From: Sulfurimonas sp.
GTDB taxonomy: Bacteria > Campylobacterota > Campylobacteria > Campylobacterales > Sulfurimonadaceae
DNA: 8,288 nucleotides
Assembly: GCA_015487435.1 (NCBI GenBank)
Contig: WFPU01000321.1
Coordinates: 1 to 8,288 of the forward strand
Direction: 5' to 3'
The position numbers were made by a program, and so were the translations under genes. Every line of letters begins with the position of its first letter. The stretch's first letter is position 1. Below, piece by piece: positions 1 to 5,877 of the stretch. Below the pieces are notes generated by a model. It did no database searches and was not told where the DNA came from. It saw only the letters and a program-made list of their open reading frames with translations.

Positions 1-96
1 AAAACATGGGGACGACATGGCTTCGACTGGAGTCAATGGTCTATGGCTGCATGCCGGACTGAGCAACTCCGTTATACGGCTCACATTGCAATAAAT

Positions 97-138
97 GCAA
101 ACAATACAAATTATCGCCCAGCTTTAGCAGTAGCTTAA
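97..138 (+). other. tmRNA copy 1 tag reading frame, ANNTNYRPALAVA then TAA
   Basis: After ATAAAT, the frame GCA-AAC-AAT-ACA-AAT-TAT-CGC-CCA-GCT-TTA-GCA-GTA-GCT-TAA reads ANNTNYRPALAVA and stops. It is the proteolysis tag template and would be added after the alanine carried by tmRNA. The peptide equals that of copy 2 although several codons differ. Confidence 0.85.
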
Positions 139-359
139 GTTTTACCCCCTCTTCAAGAGGACGGGCTGCTTCACCTGTGGATTCTAAATAAGCAGGACTT
201 TGAAGTATAACCCTTCATTTAGATATATCTTGAGTCTGTCTCAGCTCAAGACGAATCCACGAGACTAGTCTTGTCTAGCTTTGCAGGTTGTGTGAAGCAA
301 GATGAATCTAAACAACCTTTCTAAGCATGTAGACGCCATAGATAGTTGGCTCTAGGACT

Positions 360-371
360 CCGGTTCGATTC
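360..371 (+). other. candidate recombination core in the ssrA T-loop, paired with 863-874
   Basis: The segment CCGGTTCGATTC in copy 1 corresponds to CCGGTTCGACTC at 863-874 in copy 2, 503 bases away. Similarity between the copies ends right after it. The T-loop and 3' end of tmRNA and tRNA genes are classic attachment sites of tyrosine integrases. No integrase gene is in the window, so calling this an attachment scar is an inference from where the homology breaks. Confidence 0.45.
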
Positions 372-390
372 TTGAGTTTGAATCCCCTAT

Positions 391-435
391 AACCCCCTAT
401 TTTAAGGGGTTTCTGTTCTTTAGAAAATTTTTTTT
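391..435 (+). terminator. probable intrinsic terminator after ssrA copy 1
   Basis: AACCCC (391-396) can pair with GGGGTT (406-411) across a short A/T-rich loop. A T-rich stretch follows, with a run of eight T at 428-435. The distance from stem to long T-run is larger than ideal, though TTTCTGTTCTTT directly follows the stem. It would end transcripts of copy 1, or of whatever element end was placed here. Confidence 0.5.
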
Positions 436-454
436 GCATACAATTTGCATACAA
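433..454 (+). repeat. exact tandem 11-bp direct repeat TTTGCATACAA x2
   Basis: TTTGCATACAA occurs at 433-443 and again immediately at 444-454 without a mismatch. A period of 11 places both copies on nearly the same face of the helix, as expected for cooperative protein binding. It lies about 60 bp after the point where ssrA copy 1 loses homology and just upstream of the promoter of copy 2. It could be arm-type integrase sites or an operator. Nothing in the window decides between them. Confidence 0.75.
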
Positions 455-471
455 CGAGATTAAAATAGTTT

Positions 472-502
472 TTGATTTGTATCAAAAAAATTACGATATA
501 AT
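472..502 (+). promoter_or_regulatory. sigma70-type promoter of ssrA copy 2
   Basis: A perfect TATAAT -10 box sits at 497-502, nine bases before the mature 5' GGGG at 512. TTGATT at 472-477 is the best -35 candidate, with a long 19-bp spacer. Poor or absent -35 boxes combined with T-rich upstream DNA are usual in Campylobacterota. The close fit to the RNA start supports independent transcription of copy 2. Confidence 0.7.
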
Positions 503-511
503 TTCACTTAT

Positions 512-889
512 GGGGACGTTTTGGCTTCGATTGGAGTCGTTCGTCAGTAGCTGCATGTCGGACTGAGCATTCCGTTACACGGCTCACTTGCAAATAAATG
601 CAAACAATACAAATTATCGCCCAGCACTAGCAGTAGCCTAGTGTCCTAACCCCTCGAAAGAGGACGGGCTGCTTCACCTGCCGATTCTAAATAAGCAGGA
701 TTTTGAAGTATAACCTTCGTTTAGATATATCTTGAGTCTGTCTCAGCTCAAGACGAACCCTTGAGACTTGGTCTTGTGTAGCTTTGCAGGTTGTGCGAAG
801 CAAGACGAGATTTAACAACCTTTCTAAGCATGTAGAGGCTACTGATAGACGGCTTCAAGACACCGGTTCGACTCCGGTCGTCTCCACCA
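512..889 (+). ncRNA. ssrA: transfer-messenger RNA (tmRNA), complete copy 2
   Basis: tmRNA rescues ribosomes stalled on broken mRNAs: charged with alanine, it enters the A site with SmpB and supplies a short template whose peptide marks the protein for proteolysis. The 378-nt gene is complete. The 5' GGGGACG (512-518) pairs over seven positions with CGTCTCC (879-885). The third pair is G514-U883, the G3-U70 identity signal for alanyl-tRNA synthetase. The T-arm reads ACCGG-TTCGACT-CCGGT, and the discriminator A plus encoded CCA end at 889. The D-loop region CTTCGATTGG, the tag frame and a hairpin around the tag stop (CACTAG with CTAGTG) are visible. No clear terminator follows before hsdM, so some read-through into the R-M genes is possible. 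Confidence 0.95.
600..641 (+). other. tmRNA copy 2 tag reading frame, ANNTNYRPALAVA then TAG
   Basis: The frame from GCA at 600 reads ANNTNYRPALAVA and ends in TAG at 639-641. Compared with copy 1, the alanine, leucine and last alanine codons and the stop codon differ (GCT/GCA, TTA/CTA, GCT/GCC, TAA/TAG), yet no residue changes. CACTAG and CTAGTG flank the end of the frame and can form a 6-bp stem that contains the stop codon. Confidence 0.9.
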
Positions 890-939
890 TTCTTCATAAA
901 AAATCACCTATATTTTTCTACTTCTTTCTAAAAAAACGG

Positions 940-945
940 TATAAT
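940..945 (+). promoter_or_regulatory. -10 box of the hsdMS promoter
   Basis: A perfect TATAAT lies 26 bp before the hsdM ATG, giving a leader of roughly 20 nt that still holds the ribosome binding site AAAGGG (960-965). No convincing -35 box is seen; upstream DNA is T-rich (TATTTTTCTACTTCTTTC). It falls 50 bp after the end of ssrA copy 2. Confidence 0.6.
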
Positions 946-971
946 CAACTTAATCATTCAAAGGGTCACAT

Positions 972-2528
972 ATGGCAGAAAAATTAAACTTAGAAACTTT
1001 AGAATCTTGGCTTTGGGATTCTGCAAATATTATGCGGGGGCATATTGACAGCTCTGACTTTAAGAACTACATATTTGGGCTTCTATTTTTAAAACGCGCT
1101 AGTGATCAGTTCTTTGAAGAGGCTCAGATTGCAGCTGACGAAGAAGGTATTACGCTTGAAGAGGCTATAGAAGACGAAGATTTTCATAGGTTCTATGTTC
1201 CTGAAGTTGCTTGGTGGGGCAACATTACAAAAAAGACTGAGAACATTGGTCAAGCAATAGATCAAGCATTTAGTGCTATTGAAGAACATAACCCTTCACT
1301 TGAAGGTGTTATGACTACTGTTCACTTTGGAGATAGTGAAAAACTACCCGACACCCTGCTCTCACGACTACTGAATCATTTTAACAAACATTCACTTGCT
1401 AATACTGACTTAGAAAATCCAGATATACTTGGTAATGCCTATGAGTATCTCATACGAGAGTTTGCAGACGCTGGTGGTAAAAAAGGTGGTGAGTTTTATA
1501 CCCCTAAAGAAGTTGTTCAACTCTTAGTACAGCTTATAAAGCCAGAAGCCGGTAATAGTATTTACGATCCAACTTGTGGAAGTGGCGGTATGCTCATAGA
1601 GTCTGCGAAATATATTGCAGCTCATGGTGGTATGGTTGGTGAGTTTGTAGATTGTACCTTAAAAGGGCAAGAAAAAAATCTTGGAACTTGGGCTATTTGT
1701 AAAATCAATATGATTGTGCATAACTTTAAAGATAGTGATATTCGCAAAGGCGATACGCTAGGAAGTCCAAAACATATTATAAACGGTGAGCTAGAGACAT
1801 TTGATAGAGTAATAGCAAATCCACCTTTTAGTTTAAAAGAGTGGTGGGAAGCTGCTGAGAGTGACTTAAAAACAGACGCCAATGGTAAAACCATTACACC
1901 AAAGTATAACAAGCAAGTTTCTGACGAATATGGTCGTTTCAAATATGGCATACCACCTCGTGGTTATGGTGATTTTGCATTTTTACAGCATATGGTTAGC
2001 GTTTTAAAACAAAACGGTAAAATGGGAATAGTCTTACCTCATGGGGTTTTGTTTCGTGGAAGCAGTGAGGGGAAAATCCGTGAAGGTTTACTCAAAGACG
2101 ATCTTATAGAAGCTATTATAGGACTACCTGAAAAGCTTTTTTATAATACTGGCATACCTGCAAGCATTATAATCATAAACAAATCAAAGCCTGAACATTT
2201 AAAGAACAGAGTCATATTTATAGACGCTTCAAATGAGTACAAAGAGGCTAAAAACCAAAACTCTTTAACCCCTGAAAATATTGAAAAAGTGGTGAGTTCT
2301 TATGACGCTTTTGAAGATATTGAAAAATATATGAGAGTTGTAGATTTAGAAGAGATAAAAGAGAATGACTATAATCTTAATATTGCTCGTTATATAGATA
2401 CAAGTGAGCTTGAAGAGATAGTTGATATACAAGAAGTGCTTGGTCGTATAAGTGAGATCGAGGCTAAAGAGCAAGAGATAGATAGTAAGTTGAATGGCTT
2501 TTTGAGAGAATTGGGGTTTGTGTCGTGA
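972..2528 (+). CDS. hsdM: type I restriction-modification system, DNA methyltransferase subunit HsdM
   Basis: HsdM is the N6-adenine methyltransferase subunit. Two copies join one HsdS to form the M2S modification enzyme, and with HsdR they form the restriction complex. The 518 residues match the usual length of about 500-530. An N-terminal helical HsdM_N region covers about residues 1-150. The Rossmann-like N6_Mtase domain follows, with GEFYTP at 173-178, the S-adenosylmethionine-binding motif DPTCGSGGML at 199-208, and the catalytic NPPF at 283-286. All key residues are intact, so an active enzyme is expected. The ATG at 972 is preceded by AAAGGG at a good distance and begins a typical HsdM N-terminus (LETLESWLWDSANIMRG). 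The last codons overlap the hsdS start by four bases (GTGA), which couples translation. It is expressed from its own promoter just after ssrA. Confidence 0.96.
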   Translation: MAEKLNLETLESWLWDSANIMRGHIDSSDFKNYIFGLLFLKRASDQFFEEAQIAADEEGITLEEAIEDEDFHRFYVPEVAWWGNITKKTENIGQAIDQAFSAIEEHNPSLEGVMTTVHFGDSEKLPDTLLSRLLNHFNKHSLANTDLENPDILGNAYEYLIREFADAGGKKGGEFYTPKEVVQLLVQLIKPEAGNSIYDPTCGSGGMLIESAKYIAAHGGMVGEFVDCTLKGQEKNLGTWAICKINMIVHNFKDSDIRKGDTLGSPKHIINGELETFDRVIANPPFSLKEWWEAAESDLKTDANGKTITPKYNKQVSDEYGRFKYGIPPRGYGDFAFLQHMVSVLKQNGKMGIVLPHGVLFRGSSEGKIREGLLKDDLIEAIIGLPEKLFYNTGIPASIIIINKSKPEHLKNRVIFIDASNEYKEAKNQNSLTPENIEKVVSSYDAFEDIEKYMRVVDLEEIKENDYNLNIARYIDTSELEEIVDIQEVLGRISEIEAKEQEIDSKLNGFLRELGFVS

Positions 2529-3751
2529 GTAATTTGCCTGAGGGGTGGGAATTAGTACAACTTAAAGATATTGTAAAATTTAGAAATGGTAAAGGACATG
2601 AGCAACATATAGATAATAATGGAAAATATATTGTTGTAAATTCAAAATTTATCTCTACAAATGGAGAAATAAAAAAATATTCAAATGAAAATTTAAGTCC
2701 ATTAATGAAAGGAGATATTACTCTAGTAATGAGTGATATTCCAAATGGTAGAGCATTGGCAAAATGTTTTTTGATTAATGAAGACAATAGATATACATTA
2801 AATCAACGAATTTGTTCATTACAACCTAAAAAAGACAATAATAAATTCTTATGTTATAAATTAAATCGTAATAAGTATTTTATGAAATTTAATGACGGTG
2901 TTAGTCAAACAAATTTAAGAAAAAATGAAGTGTTAGAATGTCCGATTGAGCTCCCACCCCTCTCAGAACAAAAGAAAATAGCTGAAATTCTTAGCACAGT
3001 AGATCAAAAAATCGCTTTTGTTGATAACCAAATAGAAGAGACTGAACTTCTCAAAAAAGGGTTAATGCAAAAGCTTTTAACTGAAGGTATTGGGCATAGT
3101 GAGTTTAAAGATAGTGAACTTGGCCTGATTCCTGTTGGGTGGGAAGTTGTTGAGTTATTAAAAGTTTGTGAAGACAATAAACATGCTATTGTTGACGGTC
3201 CTTTTGGTTCTAATTTAAAAACTATTCATTTTAGGGAAGAAGGTATTCCAGTTATCCAAAGTAATTTTGTAACAAGTGGTAAATTTAATGTAAAAGAATA
3301 TGTTTATGTTGACGAAGATAAATTTAATAGTGAAATAAGAAGTAAAGTTGTTGGGGGAGATATAGTAATGGCAAAAATTGGTGCCAATTGTGGTACTTCT
3401 GCAATTGTTCCATTAGAACACCCTGTATCAATACTCTCTGGAAATTCAATTAAAATTTCTATTGATAGGAATAAAGCCTCTACAATATTTGTAGATTTTA
3501 TTTTTAAAAGTAAATACTCAAAAAATAAATTAGTAGAACTGAAATCTGTTGGTGCGCAACCTGCAATTTCAATGCCTTTGCTTAAAAAAATGAAAATAGT
3601 AAAACCACCCCTTGAAGAGCAAAAGAAAATAGCTAAAATCTTATCAACAACAGACGAAAAACTCGAAAACCTAAAAGCCAAAAAAGAATCTTTTGAGGAA
3701 CTCAAAAAAGGTTTAATGCAGAAATTGCTTACAGGGGAAGTGAGGGTTTAA
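2525..3751 (+). CDS. hsdS: type I restriction-modification system, specificity subunit HsdS
   Basis: HsdS recognises the two halves of the bipartite DNA target and holds the HsdM and HsdR subunits. The 408 residues have the classic duplicated layout. TRD1 covers about residues 1-142 (LPEGWELVQLKDIV start), with a first conserved helix from PPLSEQKKIAEILSTVDQKI (144-163) to KKGLMQKLLTEG. TRD2 follows (about 190-358, beginning LIPVGWEVVEL, with DGPFGSNLK), then the second conserved helix from PPLEEQKKIAKILSTTDEKL (361-380) to KKGLMQKLLTGEVRV. Both TRDs appear whole. The start is GTG at 2525 inside the hsdM stop region, because the start-stop overlap GTGA is typical of coupled hsd genes and SNLPEGW is a standard HsdS opening. 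The gene looks more AT-rich than hsdM, as is common for variable target domains. The target sequence cannot be read from the protein. Confidence 0.95.
   Translation: MSNLPEGWELVQLKDIVKFRNGKGHEQHIDNNGKYIVVNSKFISTNGEIKKYSNENLSPLMKGDITLVMSDIPNGRALAKCFLINEDNRYTLNQRICSLQPKKDNNKFLCYKLNRNKYFMKFNDGVSQTNLRKNEVLECPIELPPLSEQKKIAEILSTVDQKIAFVDNQIEETELLKKGLMQKLLTEGIGHSEFKDSELGLIPVGWEVVELLKVCEDNKHAIVDGPFGSNLKTIHFREEGIPVIQSNFVTSGKFNVKEYVYVDEDKFNSEIRSKVVGGDIVMAKIGANCGTSAIVPLEHPVSILSGNSIKISIDRNKASTIFVDFIFKSKYSKNKLVELKSVGAQPAISMPLLKKMKIVKPPLEEQKKIAKILSTTDEKLENLKAKKESFEELKKGLMQKLLTGEVRV
3050..3072 (+). repeat. direct repeat inside hsdS, second copy at 3701-3723
   Basis: The 23-bp segment starting CTCAAAAAAGG matches 3701-3723 at 21 of 23 positions. 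A second pair, GAACAAAAGAAAATAGCT at 2966-2983 and GAGCAAAAGAAAATAGCT at 3617-3634, has exactly the same spacing of 651 bp (217 codons). These encode the two conserved helical regions of HsdS. Such repeats are where target domains can be exchanged or lost by homologous recombination. Confidence 0.7.
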
Positions 3752-3764
3752 AATGATTAACAAG

Positions 3765-3793
3765 TTGATAACAAACCATAAATATGGTATAAT
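3765..3793 (+). promoter_or_regulatory. strong sigma70 promoter of the DUF3800-fic module
   Basis: TTGATA (3765-3770) and TATAAT (3788-3793) are separated by exactly 17 bp, and TGG directly before the -10 box makes it an extended -10 (TGnTATAAT). This is the best promoter in the window. It begins 14 bp after the hsdS stop. Transcription should start near 3800, so the DUF3800 and fic genes need not depend on the hsdMS promoter. Confidence 0.8.
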
Positions 3794-3812
3794 TACGAAA
3801 GATATTGCTTCA

Positions 3813-3881
3813 ATGCCCAACATACAGCGAGCTTCTGGCACTTGTCTAGCGGCGTATTGTGAAGCTGGAGCTGGGCAGTGA
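3813..3881 (+). CDS. possible 22-codon leader ORF coupled to the DUF3800 gene
   Basis: ATG at 3813 opens a frame of 22 codons beginning MPNIQRASGTCLAAY and ending TGA at 3879-3881. The stop overlaps the GTG start of the next gene as GTGA, the same coupling as between hsdM and hsdS. It starts about 13 nt after the predicted transcription start, with only a weak AAAG as ribosome binding site. I do not recognise the peptide. It lies in a G+C-rich patch (about 58% over 3815-3880), and its reading would open the hairpin that covers the next gene's ribosome binding site. It may be a regulatory leader peptide, a leftover fragment, or chance. Confidence 0.35.
   Translation: MPNIQRASGTCLAAYCEAGAGQ
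3825..3873 (+). promoter_or_regulatory. leader hairpin over the ribosome binding site of the DUF3800 gene
   Basis: AGCTTC (3830-3835) pairs with GAAGCT (3861-3866), and CAGC (3825-3828) pairs with GCTG (3870-3873) across a small bulge. GCCCA (3815-3819) with TGGGC (3872-3876) is an overlapping alternative outer stem. The 3' side includes GGAG (3867-3870), the likely ribosome binding site for GTG at 3878, so folding could hide it. I saw the pairing by eye and computed no energy. Confidence 0.45.
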
Positions 3882-4816
3882 AGCAGTATCAGATACTAGC
3901 CGACGAAGGCTGGACACACTTAGATAATCCCCCAAATCGGTATCACTACTTTTTTGTTTCACTCTTTGCACCTTCAGATACTATCTCTTTGCTTGAACAA
4001 CAACTAAAAATGTGCAATGAAGCATTTGAACACCCTCATAAAAATGAGATAAAATGGTCAAGACTCAATGGAAGATATTTTAGTGATTATAAAAAGCTTA
4101 TAGATACTTTTTTTAACTTTTGGCAAGAGCATGACGAATTAAAATATAGACAATTTTTTATGGATAGAAAATACAAATATACAGGAGAAGGCAATCCAAA
4201 AGATATACTTTTTATGGTCTATTATCAGTTTTTAAAACACTCTTTTGGATTTGATAGTGACTACTTTAAGGCATTAGGAGTAGATAGTTTACTCTTTAAG
4301 TTAGATAATTATTCAGACAAGCAAAGAAAACAAACACTTAGCGATTATGTCCAAAGTTTTTACAACTCCTTTAATGTAAAAATCAACTTTATAGACAGCA
4401 AAAAAAGCTATATTCACCAAATAATTGATATTTTAATGGGTGCATGTGGGTACTATGGAAATTTTAAATGTTGTAAAAAAGAGATAGTAAAACCTCAAGA
4501 TATTTGTAAACTTAAACTTGCAAAATATATTCAAAAAAGGTTAGAGAGTATTCAAGCTAAAGACAGAAATACAAAAGTATTTCACTGGTATGAAAATACA
4601 GGCGGAGTTAAAGGTGCATATTATGATAACCGACACAGGTATAAAATAGTTATATGGAAGTTTATACCAAGAGAGCATGTTATAGACAATTCATGGGAAC
4701 ATGGCAGTAATCCTGAGATAAAGAGACTTAAAAGAAAACAAAAATATTGGACAAACAAAAGAAGTGAGCAGTGCAATATGTTTGAGGACATAGACAAAGA
4801 GTCAAATAATGTATGA
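3878..4816 (+). CDS. DUF3800 family protein (312 aa), function unknown
   Basis: The protein fits DUF3800, a family thought to have an RNase H-like fold and often found among mobile and defence genes; its biochemical role is not established. Visible family marks are the N-terminal acidic motif (ILADEGWTH, D9-E10) followed by a hydrophobic strand YFFVSLFA, then EIKWSRL at 57-63, and the C-terminal FIDSKKS (171-177) with QIIDILMGA (181-189), equivalent to the usual D-S-K and Q-x-x-D-x-x-x-G-A blocks. The acidic positions D9, E10, D173 and D184 are candidates for a metal site. No signal peptide or membrane segment is seen. The GTG start is set by an in-frame TGA at 3860, by GGAG seven bases upstream, and by the position of the DEG motif. 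Its end overlaps the fic start by eight bases, so the two are co-expressed. I infer an accessory defence or regulatory role. Confidence 0.75.
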   Translation: MKQYQILADEGWTHLDNPPNRYHYFFVSLFAPSDTISLLEQQLKMCNEAFEHPHKNEIKWSRLNGRYFSDYKKLIDTFFNFWQEHDELKYRQFFMDRKYKYTGEGNPKDILFMVYYQFLKHSFGFDSDYFKALGVDSLLFKLDNYSDKQRKQTLSDYVQSFYNSFNVKINFIDSKKSYIHQIIDILMGACGYYGNFKCCKKEIVKPQDICKLKLAKYIQKRLESIQAKDRNTKVFHWYENTGGVKGAYYDNRHRYKIVIWKFIPREHVIDNSWEHGSNPEIKRLKRKQKYWTNKRSEQCNMFEDIDKESNNV

Positions 4817-5876
4817 ATTCATACCAAAAAAATTACCCTTAGATATAGAGATAGAAAGCAAACAAATCTTAAAAAAATCTATCTCAGCAAACCGTGCATT
4901 AGCCAAACTAAACGGTGTAGCGAAAATTATCCCCAACGAAGCGATTTTGATCAACTCTTTGATTTTACAAGAGGCAAAAGATAGTTCTGAGATAGAAAAT
5001 ATCATAACCACTCATGACGAGCTTTATCAATCCTCACTAGATCTTGACAATATCACCCAAGCAACCAAAGAGGTGCAAAACTATAGCCGTGCATTGCTCA
5101 AGGGGTTTGAGTTAGTAAAAGAGCACTCACTATTGCTCACTCGCCACATAGTCGAGATCCAGCAAGAGTTAGAGGGAAATGTTGCAGGGATTCGTAAACA
5201 AGCGGGAACTGTACTTAAAAATCAAGCTACGGGTGAGATTATTCACATACCACCTCAAGAGGAAGCAACGATAAGAGAGTTGTTAAATAATCTTGAGCAG
5301 TATATAAACGGTGAGGACGAGGTAGATCCACTCATTAAAATGGCAGTGATTCATTATCAGTTTGAATCTATTCACCCATTTTATGACGGAAATGGAAGAA
5401 CGGGAAGAATCATAAATATTTTATATCTTGTGCTAAATGGGCTTTTGGATCTGCCTATTTTGTATTTGAGTAGTTATATCATAAAATATAAAGCCGATTA
5501 TTACAGACTTTTGCAAGAGATAAGAGAAAAGGAGGCGTGGGAAGAGTGGATACTTTATATGCTTGAAGGGGTTGAGCAAACAGCCATGAAACAAACAAAG
5601 CTTATCAACGGTATAAAAGCACTTATGGATAGCACAAAAGAAAAACTAAAAACCGAGTTACCAAAAATCTACTCTAAAGATTTGTTGGAGATTTTGTTTA
5701 TGCACCCATATACAAAGATTGATATGCTTGTTAATAATCTTGGGATTACAAGACAAACAGCTTCTAAGCATTTAAAAGAGTTAGAATCTATTGGATTGTT
5801 AGAAGAGAAAAAAATTAAAAACACTAAGTTTTATATCAATAAAGAGCTTTTTGCTATGTTGCAAAAAGGGATTTAG
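4809..5876 (+). CDS. Fic family protein with N-terminal inhibitory motif and C-terminal winged helix
   Basis: Fic enzymes usually transfer AMP from ATP to a hydroxyl side chain of a target protein. The core motif HPFYDGNGRTGR at 189-200 fits HPFx(D/E)GNGRxxR completely, so catalysis is likely intact (catalytic H189, metal-binding D193). S59-S60-E61-I62-E63-N64 fits the inhibitory motif (S/T)xxxE(G/N); its place before the Fic core makes this a class II self-inhibited Fic, and the Fic_N-type region surrounds it. From about residue 290, a winged helix-turn-helix (DMLVNNLGITRQTASKHLKE) suggests DNA binding and perhaps self-regulation. The 355-residue length is normal for this architecture. ATG at 4809 follows AAAGAG seven bases upstream and overlaps the DUF3800 gene by eight bases. 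The gene sits between hsdS and hsdR; Fic and other extra ORFs inside hsd loci are known, but their link to restriction is unproven. The target protein cannot be predicted. Confidence 0.92.
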   Translation: MYEFIPKKLPLDIEIESKQILKKSISANRALAKLNGVAKIIPNEAILINSLILQEAKDSSEIENIITTHDELYQSSLDLDNITQATKEVQNYSRALLKGFELVKEHSLLLTRHIVEIQQELEGNVAGIRKQAGTVLKNQATGEIIHIPPQEEATIRELLNNLEQYINGEDEVDPLIKMAVIHYQFESIHPFYDGNGRTGRIINILYLVLNGLLDLPILYLSSYIIKYKADYYRLLQEIREKEAWEEWILYMLEGVEQTAMKQTKLINGIKALMDSTKEKLKTELPKIYSKDLLEILFMHPYTKIDMLVNNLGITRQTASKHLKELESIGLLEEKKIKNTKFYINKELFAMLQKGI

Positions 5877-5877
5877 T

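Larger units (their letters stand above)
8..371 (+). ncRNA. ssrA: tmRNA (ssrA) copy 1, 3' acceptor end lost, probably not chargeable
   Basis: This copy matches the intact tmRNA at 512-889 almost throughout: the GGGGACG start, the CTTCGA D-loop region, the tag reading frame and the late segment ending in CCGGTTCGA. Identity is roughly 80% by eye, so it is not a recent duplication. Homology stops inside the T-loop at about 371. Beyond it the RNA cannot form a normal 5-bp T-stem, and no CCA follows. Five acceptor pairs are still possible (GGGGA at 8-12 with TCCCC at 383-387), but they would place G-C, not the wobble G-U, at position 3, so alanyl-tRNA synthetase identity should be lost. The tag peptide is still identical to copy 2. 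The promoter would lie before the window. Most likely it is a former chromosomal ssrA whose 3' end was displaced by site-specific recombination; a decayed duplicate is the alternative. It also holds the only GATG in the window. Confidence 0.85.

Noticed and set aside
376..390. A separate tRNA 3' end after ssrA copy 1 (GTTTGAATCCCC)
   Set aside because: It resembles a T-loop, but no anticodon arm, matching acceptor stem or CCA is found around it.
784..987. 67-codon open frame overlapping the end of ssrA copy 2
   Set aside because: It lies over the 3' part of the tmRNA and runs into the hsdM start; the peptide shows no family features.
1089..1951. Minus-strand open frames inside hsdM (1089-1289 and 1622-1951)
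   Set aside because: They lie within the well-supported HsdM coding frame and lack recognisable motifs or ribosome binding context.
2464..3705. Minus-strand open frames across hsdS (2464-2787 and 3304-3705)
   Set aside because: Shadows of HsdS in AT-rich DNA; their products have no domain signs.
3815..3876. Integron attC-like site in the DUF3800 leader
   Set aside because: GCCCAAC fits RYYYAAC, but the other end reads GCTGGGC instead of GTTRRRY, and the two inner spacers are unequal (8 and 3 nt). No integron integrase or cassette array is present.
4802..5011. Minus-strand open frame over the fic start
   Set aside because: Shadow of the Fic N-terminal region, which contains the intact inhibitory motif on the plus strand.
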